This document shows, piece by piece, positions 7,075 to 16,400 of a DNA stretch of 41,214 nucleotides. The stretch covers positions 1 through 41,214 of the forward strand of contig DASXSR010000119.1 of the NCBI GenBank assembly GCA_036505875.1. The letters run 5' to 3'. Numbering within the stretch: position 1 is the first letter of the stretch; each line of letters starts with the position of its first letter. Source of the DNA: Onstottus_A sp036505875 (GTDB lineage: Bacteria; Acidobacteriota; Blastocatellia; UBA7656). The notes beneath the pieces are model-generated. The model did no database searches. It worked only from the letters and a program-made list of their open reading frames with translations, and was not told the DNA's origin. The position numbers were made by a program, and so were the translations under genes.

Positions 7075-7272
7075 CTAATCGACAGAAATGCCGCTACTTG
7101 TCTTCCCCGCATTGTTTATTCGCTCGAAGTCCAAGCGGGCTCTATTAGCTCTTGCCGATTGGAACTCACGGACCCACGACCGGATGATATCGATGATTGG
7201 AACCTCAACTGGTGGCCGTTTAGCTTCCTCCTCGCGGGACGAACTATCCGGCTTGATCAAACGCACGTTCAT
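7075..7272 (-). CDS. Small hypothetical protein, 65 aa
   Basis: A 65-residue charged protein with a helical centre (I-I-R-S-W-V-R-E-F-Q-S-A-R) and the ending R-L-D-F-E-R-I-N-N. I have a weak recollection that similar short Trp-x-x-Glu-Phe proteins occur in related bacteria, but cannot name a family. A GAAGGGC site precedes the ATG at good distance. It lies 67 bases downstream of the zinc-ribbon gene on the same strand and is probably cotranscribed with it. A plus-strand frame of similar length overlaps it but has no ribosome binding site. Confidence 0.5.
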   Translation of the reverse strand: MNVRLIKPDSSSREEEAKRPPVEVPIIDIIRSWVREFQSARANRARLDFERINNAGKTSSGISVD

Positions 7273-7339
7273 GCTTGCCCTTCAACTTTAGGTGACCGCT
7301 AAGGCACAACGCCTTAAGATTTGATAACTCGTCAAATAA

Positions 7340-7504
7340 TTACAACTCCACCTTCATCCTACCCAGAGAGATTTGCCCCAAGCTGAATGGAGCTCGCGCC
7401 TCTTCCAGGATCGAGCCGTCGTCTCCCCAGTAGTTATCCTCTTCCGGATATTCCTTTTGGCAAACCGGACATTTCTTTGTGCGCGGTTTGGTAGCTTCGT
7501 TCAT
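7340..7504 (-). CDS. Small zinc-ribbon-like protein, 54 aa
   Basis: A 54-residue protein beginning MNEATKPRTKKCPVCQKEYP followed by a Glu/Asp-rich turn and W-G-D-D-G-S. The CPVC knuckle and the following D-D-G-S-x-L resemble the N-terminal zinc ribbons found on signalling proteins elsewhere in this window, but the second Cys pair is missing, so zinc may be bound only through dimerisation or not at all. A GGGAG ribosome binding site stands before the ATG. It is followed by the 65-residue gene on the same strand. Confidence 0.6.
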   Translation of the reverse strand: MNEATKPRTKKCPVCQKEYPEEDNYWGDDGSILEEARAPFSLGQISLGRMKVEL

Positions 7505-7746
7505 GACTTGCTCCCAAAGCTGCTTTCTATTAGTTCCGGGCGCTCCGGAGAAGCAAAGGTGGTCTCATCTCAGAAACCTTCCGCTTGGGTAAAGAGAGTA
7601 AGCTAAGCTCGGTTCGTAGTGAACTCTATGGATAAGCAAGTGGGGGCTACAAACTGACCAGCGTCATCGGAAACAGCATGGGTATTCTCCTACTGCAGCT
7701 CAAGTGTGCTTCCGGTCGTTATTTGAGAGGACTATTTGAAAATGTC

Positions 7747-7776
7747 TTGACAATTTCATACTCTTGGGCGGAGAAT
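7747..7776 (+). promoter_or_regulatory. Possible promoter for the 40-aa gene
   Basis: TTGACA (7747-7752) with an 18-base spacer to GAGAAT (7771-7776). The -35 is perfect but the -10 is weak. The stretch 7505-7810 otherwise holds nothing I recognise. Confidence 0.35.
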
Positions 7777-7810
7777 TCGCGGTGGTTCTTGAATCTGAGA
7801 AGGTAAATGC

Positions 7811-7933
7811 ATGAACGAAAGCGCGGAACGGGTGGATGAACTCCGAGACTTTCTCAAGTCAGCCCGACAAATGTTTAGGCAGAACGCCATGTATCTTGAA
7901 TGGCACCCAGTTCATTTCGAGTTGGTGACGTAA
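7811..7933 (+). CDS. Very small hypothetical protein, 40 aa
   Basis: A 40-residue frame with a GAAGG ribosome binding site eight bases before its ATG and a candidate promoter 35 bases upstream. The product is an amphipathic helix (E-R-V-D-E-L-R-D-F-L-K-S-A-R) followed by aromatic and His residues. No family recognised. Its shortness keeps confidence low; the helical content and clean start make it more likely than chance. Confidence 0.35.
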   Translation: MNESAERVDELRDFLKSARQMFRQNAMYLEWHPVHFELVT

Positions 7934-8017
7934 CGGAGATAAAGCGAAGTCATCCTTCTGTGAGGACCTTGGAAGTCAAAGGGTTATTAGGATTCCTCGA
8001 TTGAGAGGTTACTTAGA

Positions 8018-8344
8018 ATGGAATACGTGAATTTGGAAACGGGACCGAGAGTCAATCTCGATGGCCTGACTCCCGAAGAGAAAGAGTTCTACAGGCAAGC
8101 GCTGAAGAGATTTCAAGAGAACACTAGTTGGCTGGCATTTGACGAGTTTGCCTTCGGAATGGGATCGCCGATTTATAGTCGCCAAAGATCCCATATAGAT
8201 GTTCTCAAGAGTGCGCTGTATCTGGCCCTTAAAGATATGTCGCTGCAATTGGGTGTTCAGCAAGGGCTGATCGCACGAAGGAAGAAGTCGCCGAAAAAGG
8301 GGATCGCACGAACGAAGAAGTCGGCGAAGAGAGCCATTGCCTAG
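8018..8344 (+). CDS. Hypothetical protein with Lys-rich repeat tail, 108 aa
   Basis: Residues 1-80 form a compact helical domain (L-T-P-E-E-K-E-F-Y-R-Q-A-L-K-R-F). The last 25 residues are a basic tail built from an imperfect repeat (ARRKKSPKKGI / ARTKKSAKRAI), reminiscent of histone-H1-like or nucleic-acid-binding tails. A GAGAGG site lies upstream of the ATG. Its end overlaps the start of the ribbon-helix-helix gene by eight bases, so the two are coupled and may work together. I do not recognise the N-terminal domain; a toxin-antitoxin-like arrangement is possible but not shown. Confidence 0.6.
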   Translation: MEYVNLETGPRVNLDGLTPEEKEFYRQALKRFQENTSWLAFDEFAFGMGSPIYSRQRSHIDVLKSALYLALKDMSLQLGVQQGLIARRKKSPKKGIARTKKSAKRAIA

Positions 8345-8546
8345 AGGTGGCAGACGACAGGGCGCAGGCAGGCCGCCGACGAGCCAGACGATTCGAAAGA
8401 CAGTAAGCTGGCGCTTGCCCATTCACGTCCTTACTCGCGTCTATAAGAATGCGGCGCTGGAAGGAATCACTGTCACGGCTTGGGTAGAACAGGCGTTGAA
8501 CGATGCTTTGAAGCACACGCCAAGAAAGAGAAGACAAGTTGCTTAG
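8337..8546 (+). CDS. Ribbon-helix-helix (Arc/CopG-like) DNA-binding protein
   Basis: A 69-residue protein from a TTG start that overlaps the preceding gene by eight bases. The N-terminus PRGGRRQGAGRPP is a common basic entry sequence of small DNA-binding proteins. Residues 20-58 fit the ribbon-helix-helix pattern: beta strand K-T-V-S-W-R-L-P, helix A H-V-L-T-R-V-Y-K-N-A-A, turn E-G-I-T-V, and helix B A-W-V-E-Q-A-L-N-D-A-L. Such proteins bind DNA as dimers and often autoregulate small operons, including antitoxin genes. A GAAGAGAG tract sits just before the TTG. No toxin of a known family is adjacent. Confidence 0.65.
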   Translation: MPRGGRRQGAGRPPTSQTIRKTVSWRLPIHVLTRVYKNAALEGITVTAWVEQALNDALKHTPRKRRQVA

Positions 8547-8819
8547 AGCAGTCTTACTTTCTAGACACTAGTCACGGCACTGAGTGATTACATCTACCAA
8601 ACCATGGAGCAGTGCTAAGGGGCACCGACGCCAAACGAACGTTTAGTCCCTCTCTGCTAACGCGCGTGGAGCCGTTGTGCAGCATCCTGAAGGCGTCGCC
8701 CTACCTCAGTAAAATACCTGTCCTCGGGTGAATCTATTGCCATTGTATTTTTGAGTCCAATCTGACGACAGGTAAAATTTGTCTCCGAACGCAGACTAGC
8801 ACGAAACAGAAAACGAGAT
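8547..8819. other. Intergenic stretch without a recognised gene
   Basis: No gene I can support. A minus-strand open frame crosses this stretch and the tRNA fragment (8657-9124), but its predicted product contains the peptide typical of a translated tRNA 3' end, so it is not a gene. Confidence 0.5.
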
Positions 8820-8843
8820 TTTCGTCTACAGTTTCGTCTACAG
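8820..8843. repeat. Doubled 12-bp direct repeat, right copy
   Basis: Two perfect tandem copies of TTTCGTCTACAG, followed by GTAG. It is the counterpart of the doublet at 24-47 and lies 117 bases before the tRNA-Lys fragment. The position beside a tRNA-derived sequence supports the reading as integrase arm sites of an element end. Confidence 0.6.
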
Positions 8844-8959
8844 GTAGTTGCGAACATGAGGTAACAACGTCTGACAACCACAGACCGCTTTCTTGCGAAT
8901 TCCTTAAGAATCTGTGTATCCTTGTCGCTCGATGTTCGTGAGCCTTTTACCCGCTTGCA

Positions 8960-9003
8960 GCTTTTAACCACCGGGTCGCAGGTTCGAGTCCTGCACGGCT
9001 CAC
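8960..9003 (+). other. tRNA-Lys 3'-half fragment, probable attachment site
   Basis: The sequence starts with the anticodon loop CTTTTAA (anticodon TTT), then a CCACC half-stem, a variable loop, the T-arm GCAGG-TTCGAGT-CCTGC and the acceptor strand ACGGCTC. The matching 5' half is missing: the bases upstream cannot form a D-arm or the GGTGG partner of the anticodon stem. Such 3' halves, cut at the anticodon loop, are the usual attB/attR cores of tyrosine-recombinase elements. A chance 7-bp pairing GTGAGCC/GGCTCAC (8938 and 8997) exists, but the 66-base span is too short for a tRNA. Confidence 0.7.
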
Positions 9004-9168
9004 TTCGAACACTAGCACTAGTTTCACGCAAAGAAGCAAAGTCTCGCAAAGTCGCAAAGACAGTTTTGTCGTAACGCGGGCCGGGCTCCGCCCGTAATAC
9101 GAAACACGGCGACGTATTGGTCATACATTCGCATTCAAATTTAAACTCTAAACGGGAGGGATCGAGCT

Positions 9169-11919
9169 ATGCTGCTTCGACATGAATTCACGCGCCAAAT
9201 CCAGCGCGTTATCGTTACTCTGTTTTGCTTGACTCTGGGCCTCGCGCCGATCACGGCCTTCGCGCAGGAGGCGAAAGCGCCGGCCGACAACCGCGTGCAC
9301 AAGGCTAACTACGAACTCGCATCACGCTGGACGATAGCCAAGGTCAACAAGCTGGTCTTCGATACATCAGTCGCGCCGCATTGGCTCGAAAGCGGGGACC
9401 GCTTCTGGTACAGCTACGAGACCAGCCAGGGCAAACGCTGGTGGATCGTTGATCCGGCAAAGAAGAGCAAAACTCCGCTGTTTGATAACGCAAAGATGGC
9501 GGCGTTGCTAACCGGCATCACTCGGATTCCCTACGACTCGCAACACCTGCCGATCGCCACTATCAAGTTCATCAAGAACGATACGGCGTTTCAATTCGAC
9601 GCCAACGTGCCGATCGATGCCGAGATTCCCGGCGTCAAGAAGTACGAGCCTCCCAGTCGAGGACAGCAGACCCGCGGCGAGCAAGATCAAACTCAAAATC
9701 AGCAGCAGGGCGCCGCGAGCGCTCAGCCGCAGCAGCCGCGCATGCGACCGATTTATTTCGAATACGAGCTGGCGTCGGGCAGGCTCACGCTTCTGCCGGA
9801 TTTCAAGCCGCCGCAGAAGCCTCGGTGGGCTTCGGTGTCGCCTGACGAGAAGACCATTGTCTTCGCCCGCGGTCACAACCTCTTCATGATGGACGCTGAA
9901 AACTACGCGAAGGCGCAAGCGAAAGAAGACGATACGACGATAGTCGAGACCCAGCTCACCACCGACGGTGAAGAAGAATATAGTTTCGATCGACGGTTAG
10001 CCGAGGAAGAAAAGCGTTTCTATCGATTCAGCGACAAGAACAAGACTCCCCGCGTTCCAGCAATCACCGTACACTGGTCGAAAGACTCGAAAAAGTTTGC
10101 GGTGCAACGAAACGATCAGCGCAAAGTCGGAAAGTTGTGGGTGATCAACTCGCTCGCCAATCCGCGCCCGACGCTCGAAACTTATCCATACGGCATGCCC
10201 GGCGAAGGCAATCAGCCCCAAGCCGAGATCGAAGTGTTCGAGCCAGCGACAAAAGGACGAGTCAAGATCAAGACCGATCGCTTCAAAGATCAGCAGTTGG
10301 CGATTTACAACGCGCCCATCACGAACCTCGAACGCGAACGCGCTCGCATGTTTGTGGTCGATCGCGGCGAGCAGGATCAGCAGCAGCAACAGCAACAACA
10401 AGGGCCGCCGCCGAACCAGGTCGAGCCGAAGTGGCTCAGTGACAGTTCAGACAAGCTCTACTTCAACCGAACGAGCCGCGACTTGAAAAGAATCGATGTG
10501 TGCGTAGCCGATACAACGACGGGCGAAGTCAAGACTCTGATCGAAGAGCGCTCGAACACATACGTAGAGATGAAACCGCTTCGGCTGCTCTCGAACGGCG
10601 ACCTGATCCAGTGGTCGGAGCGAGACGGCTGGGGACACTACTATCTGTTCGACGCGAACGGCGCGCTCAAGACCCAGCTCACGACCGGTGAATTTGTGTG
10701 CGACGCTGTCGAAGGCGTCGACGAAAAGACCCGGACGCTTTACTTCTCGGCCAACGGTCGCGAGACGGGCGAAGACCCGTACTACGCTCATATGTACAGC
10801 GTCAGCTTGAACGGCGAACCTACGAGGTCTGCGGGCGCGATAAGGCTGCTCAATATCGGCGACGCGATGCACAACGTAACGATGGCGGATTCCGCGAAGT
10901 ATTTCGTGGACAATTCATCTCGCATCAACGCAGCGCCCATCTCGATGGTTAACGACATCACGGGCAATTGCGTCGTGACGCTCGAGCAAACAGATACCAG
11001 CGCGCTGGTCGAGGCCGGGTTCAAGTTCCCGGAGCCATTCAAGGTCAAGGCGGACGACGGCATCACCGATCTTTACGGCGTGATGTACAAGCCTTTTGAC
11101 TTTGATGCGGGCAAGAAGTACCCGATCATCGCTTACGTGTATCCCGGGCCGCAGACGGAGAGCGTGACCAAAACATTCCCGGCGCGCAACGATCGGATCT
11201 CTCTGGCTCAATTCGGCTTCATTGTGATCGAGGTCGGCAATCGCGGGGGCAATCCGCAGCGCTCCAAGTGGTATCACACTTACGGGTATGGCAACCTGCG
11301 CGATTACGGGTTGGCGGACAAAAAAGCAGCGATCGAACAACTGTCGCGGAGGTACGCTTTTATCGACGTCGATCGCGTGGGCATCTACGGACATTCGGGC
11401 GGCGGGTTCATGTCGACCGCCGCGATGCTGGTCTATCCCGATTTCTTCAAAGTAGCGGTCTCGTCTTCAGGCAATCACGAGAACAACATCTACAATCGCT
11501 GGTGGAGCGAGAAGCATCACGGCGTGAAAGAGGTCACCGACAAAGACGGGAACGTCAAGTTTGAATACAACATAGAGAAGAATTCCGAACTGGCGAAGAA
11601 TCTCAAGGGCCGTCTGATGCTCGCAACGGGCGACATCGACAACAACGTTCACCCCGCGAACACACTGCGGATGGCGGACGCGTTGATCAAGGCGAACAAG
11701 CGTTTTGATTTTGTAATTCTGCCGGGCAAGCGGCACGGCTACGCCGACGCGTCGAATTATTTCTTCTGGGTGCGAGCCGATTACTTCTGCAAGCATCTGA
11801 TAGGCGATATGGCGGACAGCATCGATCTGGTCGAGCTTAATCGCGAACGCGAACAGGTCGGAGATAAGGGTCAATTGCGTCGGGGCCCGGACGAAATGGA
11901 GGAACCGGAGAAGCCATAG
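9169..11919 (+). CDS. Exported S9-family peptidase (dipeptidyl peptidase IV-like)
   Basis: An exported serine peptidase of the prolyl oligopeptidase clan, 916 residues. A signal peptide covers about residues 1-33, ending A-F-A before Q-E. A beta-propeller (DPP-IV N-terminal region) fills about 60-640, and the alpha/beta-hydrolase domain follows. The catalytic triad is clear: S743 in GHSGGG, D824 in GDIDNNVHP and H856 in KRHGY. By family the enzyme removes dipeptides or cuts short peptides in the periplasm; the exact specificity is unknown. Two Gln-rich insertions (about residues 163-195 and 403-420) interrupt the propeller and are probably surface loops. A GGGAGGG site precedes the ATG. It stands alone, just beyond the tRNA fragment, and probably belongs to the stable chromosome. 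Confidence 0.93.
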   Translation: MLLRHEFTRQIQRVIVTLFCLTLGLAPITAFAQEAKAPADNRVHKANYELASRWTIAKVNKLVFDTSVAPHWLESGDRFWYSYETSQGKRWWIVDPAKKSKTPLFDNAKMAALLTGITRIPYDSQHLPIATIKFIKNDTAFQFDANVPIDAEIPGVKKYEPPSRGQQTRGEQDQTQNQQQGAASAQPQQPRMRPIYFEYELASGRLTLLPDFKPPQKPRWASVSPDEKTIVFARGHNLFMMDAENYAKAQAKEDDTTIVETQLTTDGEEEYSFDRRLAEEEKRFYRFSDKNKTPRVPAITVHWSKDSKKFAVQRNDQRKVGKLWVINSLANPRPTLETYPYGMPGEGNQPQAEIEVFEPATKGRVKIKTDRFKDQQLAIYNAPITNLERERARMFVVDRGEQDQQQQQQQQGPPPNQVEPKWLSDSSDKLYFNRTSRDLKRIDVCVADTTTGEVKTLIEERSNTYVEMKPLRLLSNGDLIQWSERDGWGHYYLFDANGALKTQLTTGEFVCDAVEGVDEKTRTLYFSANGRETGEDPYYAHMYSVSLNGEPTRSAGAIRLLNIGDAMHNVTMADSAKYFVDNSSRINAAPISMVNDITGNCVVTLEQTDTSALVEAGFKFPEPFKVKADDGITDLYGVMYKPFDFDAGKKYPIIAYVYPGPQTESVTKTFPARNDRISLAQFGFIVIEVGNRGGNPQRSKWYHTYGYGNLRDYGLADKKAAIEQLSRRYAFIDVDRVGIYGHSGGGFMSTAAMLVYPDFFKVAVSSSGNHENNIYNRWWSEKHHGVKEVTDKDGNVKFEYNIEKNSELAKNLKGRLMLATGDIDNNVHPANTLRMADALIKANKRFDFVILPGKRHGYADASNYFFWVRADYFCKHLIGDMADSIDLVELNREREQVGDKGQLRRGPDEMEEPEKP

Positions 11920-11972
11920 CGTTGCGCCCGCCGCCGACGAATAGTAGTGTTGGTTTGGTGGCCTCGCAGACG

Positions 11973-12110
11973 ATTTCCCATTATCGCAAATCTGAATAAA
12001 CTCGGCGCGTACGGGATGGGGAAGTCTGGCTTGCCGAGGACGCTCGTCTGGATCGCAAGGTGGCAATCAAATTCTTGCTGACTGAATCCATCTCAGACGA
12101 GCGGCGCTAA
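11973..12110 (+). pseudogene. Decayed Ser/Thr protein kinase N-terminus
   Basis: The translation across frames gives I-S-H-Y-R, then K-L-G-A-Y-G-M-G, then E-V-W-L-A-E-D-A-R-L-D-R-K-V-A-I-K-F-L. That is the start of a Hanks-type kinase with its glycine-rich loop and the catalytic Lys in V-A-I-K. At least two single-base frameshifts separate the parts, and a TAA ends the frame at 12110, so no kinase is made. It is a fragment, not a full gene; the remainder of the kinase domain is absent from the following sequence. Confidence 0.72.
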
Positions 12111-12276
12111 CAGGTTATTCCGAAGTAGAGGAGAGATTGCATGCAATCAGGAAAGCAAAGTAATACATACAAGATAGTTTGCTGCTATATCCTCGCTCTA
12201 TCTTTTCTTTTTCGATGAAAGAACGTATCGCGAATCTTGTATCGATAAGCATCATAGACGATAGAGGATTCAAGAA

Positions 12277-12490
12277 ATGAGAATAAATTTACCCAGACAC
12301 GGATTCGCTTTACATTGACTTGTCGTCTAAACAAGCGCCAAATAGCCGAGAGGCGTCGGAGGGAATCGTCCTAGATTATGACGAAGCTGGCGGTCTCGTC
12401 GGCATCGACATCGGTGAAGCAAGCAATAAGTTGGAAATCGGCAGGCTAATCTTGAGCAAGTTGCCTGGGGGAGTAAAGCAGATAGCGTAG
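12277..12490 (+). pseudogene. DUF2283-like small protein gene, frameshifted near its start
   Basis: From codon 5 on, the frame reads Y-P-D-T-D-S-L-Y-I-D-L-S, then E-G-I-V-L-D-Y-D-E-A-G-G-L-V-G-I-D-I and E-A-S-N-K-L. This is the full pattern of DUF2283, a family of about 70 residues of unknown function often found near toxin-antitoxin genes. The natural ATG (12277, with a GAGGA site upstream) is in a different frame, so one base change near codon 4 disconnects start and body. It is either a recent pseudogene or a sequencing error. An inverted repeat ATACAAGAT/ATCTTGTAT (12167 and 12234) lies just upstream. Confidence 0.6.
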
Positions 12491-12632
12491 CGTCAACCCG
12501 TTTCTACTATGTGAATATCGGGTGCGTCAAAAGAGCTTCCATCCGTGAAGGATTTTCTTGAGCCTGAGAAGGCGTGAATAAGCTTATCCGCCAAGAGCAT
12601 CTCATCAACTCCTAGTACAGTGGGAAACTTGT

Positions 12633-13373
12633 ATGAAGTGCATTGAAATTCATGGTAACAAGATGTTCTTAAACTCTGAGGATATTTTGAGTGATTTGAT
12701 ACTCTCAAACTCCTTCGAGCCTCTTGAAACCGAAGTCATAACCTCGATGATCAAGTCAGGAAATGTCGTTCTAGATATCGGGGCCAACATCGGATATTAC
12801 ACTCTAATATTCGCCAGACTCGTAGGTCGCGAAGGAAAGGTTTTTGCTTTTGAACCGGACCCTGCCAACTTCAGATTGCTCGAAATGAATGTAAAAGCGA
12901 ACGGCTTCGACAATGTGGTCCTCGTACAAAAGGCGGTTTCGGACATGACTGGAAAGTGCAGCTTGTACTTATGCGAAAGCAATAAGGGCATGCACAGGAT
13001 ATACAGATCGCGGTATTGCAAGCGTTCGATTGAGATTGAGAGCATCCGGTTAGATGATCTTTTCGTGCATTCATGTGACAGAATTGATTTTGTCAAAATA
13101 GATGCGGAGGGCTCAGAATGGGCTGTGTTTCAGGGAATGCCATTGCTTTTGAAGAGATGTGAGCATTTGACGATGATGACAGAGTTCGCCCCTTATGCTA
13201 TCAAGGAATTTGGCCTTGAGCCGCTGGAGTATTTGAGCCTACTCGAAGATCTTGGCTTCCAATTATACCAGCTGGACTATGACGGAATGAGAATTAAACT
13301 GGCTGATATTGCGGCTTTGCTTCGCATGAATATGGATAGAGAGGACATCACGAATTTGCTTTGCATTAGGTAG
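12633..13373 (+). CDS. FkbM-family SAM-dependent methyltransferase
   Basis: A 246-residue Rossmann-fold methyltransferase of the FkbM group, which methylates hydroxyl groups of sugars or small natural products. Motif I is V-V-L-D-I-G-A-N-I-G-Y-Y-T (residues 45-57), the acidic loop is F-A-F-E-P-D-P, and the late family motif D-F-V-K-I-D-A-E-G-S-E is present at about 151-161. The start reads K-C-I-E-I-H-G-N-K-M-F-L-N, which matches the usual N-terminus, so it looks complete. The ribosome binding site is weak (GGGA). Base composition is AT-richer than the neighbours, with many ATA/TTG codons, suggesting transfer. It is convergent with the STAND gene and has no glycan or biosynthetic genes nearby. 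Confidence 0.9.
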   Translation: MKCIEIHGNKMFLNSEDILSDLILSNSFEPLETEVITSMIKSGNVVLDIGANIGYYTLIFARLVGREGKVFAFEPDPANFRLLEMNVKANGFDNVVLVQKAVSDMTGKCSLYLCESNKGMHRIYRSRYCKRSIEIESIRLDDLFVHSCDRIDFVKIDAEGSEWAVFQGMPLLLKRCEHLTMMTEFAPYAIKEFGLEPLEYLSLLEDLGFQLYQLDYDGMRIKLADIAALLRMNMDREDITNLLCIR

Positions 13374-13461
13374 TGGACGGCGTCAATTGTCTATGTCTAA
13401 CGACTTGTGTCACACTAACCCATCGCTGACTCTATTCGAAGTCTCTAATACGACCCTCAAT

Positions 13462-16400
13462 TCAATCTATCTCTCCTTCATCAATCGGTACGCTCACAGG
13501 ATTGGTTTCCGACAGGTCGAAGGGCAGCGGCGCACCGAGCGCAGACAGGTGCTTTCGCGCCGTTTCCAGCCCGTGGTGATAGATAAAGGGCGGTCCATCG
13601 CACCACGCAAGGCGAAATGCTTTTGTCGCGGCTTCAAGGGAGAGGTCTAGATCGCCTTCGTCGACTTTTATCTGTGCCAATACGTTGTATGCATCGACCA
13701 GCGAGAGCAGAAAAGGCCCGTTTTCCGCTGGTTGCCACGCATCGGACAACAACTCGTTTGCCGACCTAAGATCTTTCTGCCGCCTTCGTAATTCTGCCAA
13801 GCCCACGATCGCCGGTAGCTCTTCCTCGACAAAAATTGCTTCTCGACCGACTGTCAAGGCGTGGTGAAACTGATCATTGGCTTTTGAGAAGTCGTTCAAA
13901 CCCAAAGCGGCAGCTCCTTTCAATCGGGACACTCGAATGAAATCCCGCTTGTACTTTTTCTTCTCAGCGCATCTCCATGCTTCTTTGAGCAATCCCTCGG
14001 CAGCTTCAAATTCGCCCATCCACAGCGCTCGCTGGGCCAGGAAGGCATAGGTTGTTCCCTGATTTTGCTCGTCACCTAAGCGTCGATAAATGCTCAACGC
14101 GTGCATCAAGGCTTTCTCGGAATTGTTAACATCGTTCAGAACGGCCAGCACTAATCCAAGATATCGGAGGCTAGTCGCCTCCCAGACCGAGTCACCATGC
14201 TCTCGAGCAAAGTTCAACCCCTCGCGTGCGGCCGCAATAGAACCGCGGAATTTTCCGGAAAGGCGTCTCACCGCTGAGAGGTGACATAACGCGCTCAATT
14301 TAATCCGTATATGCTTCTCCGTCATCTCCGTCCTGTTGATCTGATTGCCAGCATCTCCCTCTTTGCTTGCGACGACCGAATCCTTTCCGCCTGTTTGGCC
14401 CTCAATGGATGCAGCATCCTTATAAAGACTCTCTGCCATGCCAGGTTGTCCGATTAGGTGATAGGCAGATGCCAGCGTATCGAGCAATCCGGCCTGCGCT
14501 TCCGGATTGGCCAGTCGAAACAGCGCCTTTCGTTTCGTCAGCAGTTCATACTTATCTTGCAGGAGCGCTTCGAGTAGTGAGGCCTGCTCGCGAGAGGCGC
14601 TTAGTCGAAACCATAGAGGCTTTAGTATGCGCTCATCAAACAGGCTCCAAGCATCATCATAACGTTCCTGACCGATCAGTGTATTGTACAACTCTATTGC
14701 TGGTGTCAGGTCTTCCAGACTTTCGACCTCATCCTCACGAACACTGGGAAGAGATTCGAAATGCCTTTCAAGTCTCGAATAAATGTTCAACCTGTCCGCG
14801 TCACGCACGTTGTTCCACGCCACGCCACGCACGATCGGATGCAAGTCGTACCTGTTGGCCCGTCTATCCCAACCCAGTAACCCTCGATCCTCTAGTTCTG
14901 TCAACGCGGCGTCCAGCGCAGACTCTGCGGCAAAGAGTTTGTCGACGCCAACTAGCAGCGCAGTTAGCGTGTCGTATGTTGCAGGCATACGGAACGCGGC
15001 GATTGTTTGTAGCACGACGGATACATTCGGATCCAGGTCTCTTAGTGCGAAGTCCAACACTCTGCTTCTGACTTGCACCAGATCGAGAGCAAAAGGATTG
15101 AAATCCCTATGGTGCCTGAGCCAGCCGTCAAAATCTTTTGGGGCATGCCTGTTGCGCGCTACTTCTCTGGCCAGAGCCTGTATCAGGAGCGGATGTTTGT
15201 CGAAGGTATTGAATAGGGAAAGCACCGCCTCCGGTGACCCTGTATTCCCGAGCGAGCGCCACAGTGCTATTGCATCGTCGTCGCTCAGTCCCGGCAGGAA
15301 ATAAGCAAAACTCCCTCGAACTGGTTCGCCGGTCACAGCTTGCAAGTCCGCGGGGTAAAGACGCGTACTCACCAGGACTCGTGAAGCCTTGACAGTGGCC
15401 AGCTCGCGCAAGAAGGCGCCCGCCCGAGGGTCGGCAGCTCTGCGCAGTAATTTGTTTCCGGCAAACAATTGCGCGTCGCCTACAGGTTGGAAACTCTGAC
15501 TGCCAACGGAATTAGAAGTTTGCTCGTCAAGCACTTCGTCAGGGATTCGCGCGGGATCCAGACGTGCATATGCAATGAGCATGCGCTCCAGACCATCAAG
15601 GACAATCAAAAATGGTCGGCGGTCGAGTACCCTGAGTAACCTTTCCTGTGCTTCCGAAAGAGTCGGCTTTTGCGCCTCGTCGTTCGCCTGCCCCGTAACG
15701 TAGGCGAGGGAACGCAGAACAAAGTTCTCAAATCTCGCATCGCTCTCGTAAAAGCTCCACCACATTCGTCCTGCAAGCGGCTTCATCTTCCGCGGTGCAA
15801 TATCATTGAACCACTTCCAAGTGAGTGCGCTCTTACCCATTCCGCCGATGGATACAATGTTGAGAATGCGGGCTTGGTAAACCTCTGAGCTGGACTTGTG
15901 CACCCAGTCCGTTAGCAGTTCAAATTCCCCTCGCCTTCCAACCACGTCTTTCGTCTGCAACAGCGTATAGGGATGCGCGATGTACGGCTCGGGTGGCGCA
16001 GGGATAGCGCCGATATTATGAAAAGAATTTGGCGCACTGTTGTGGTATTGCGAAAGACTGTTTACTACGTTAGCACGAAGATCCGCAGGCGATTCGAAGA
16101 AATTGACGACATGCTTAGTCCCCAGCCGACCCTTTAGCTGTTCTAGTTTCGCCGCGCCGTCGGCAGCCTCAGGGATTTCGGTGCTGAGCCGATGACTGGG
16201 GTGCATCAAGAAAATCAAACACGGAATGCCGCGCTCCACCGCGCGGTTGTATTCCATCTCGGTGATGGAAATCGAATAGCCCTCCGGTTCATAGCCGTAT
16301 CGACGCGCGAAGATGCCTAGATAAATATCAGCCTCGTCCACTAGCCTCAGCGATTCGGCCATGCCGTCAGCATTCGCCGCGGGCAAGTATTCCATCATTA

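Noticed and set aside
8938..9003. A complete tRNA-Lys gene using the GTGAGCC/GGCTCAC pairing
   Set aside because: Only 66 bases, no D-arm and no partner for the CCACC anticodon half-stem. It is better read as a 3' fragment.
8657..9124. Minus-strand frame of 155 codons over the tRNA fragment
   Set aside because: It is the antisense translation of the tRNA fragment and the direct repeats, with no ribosome binding site and no protein-like segment.
12493..12708. Minus-strand frame of 71 codons upstream of the FkbM gene
   Set aside because: It overlaps the conserved 5' part of the methyltransferase gene and has no supported start. The part outside the overlap (12493-12632) could be a gene tail, but I recognise nothing in it.
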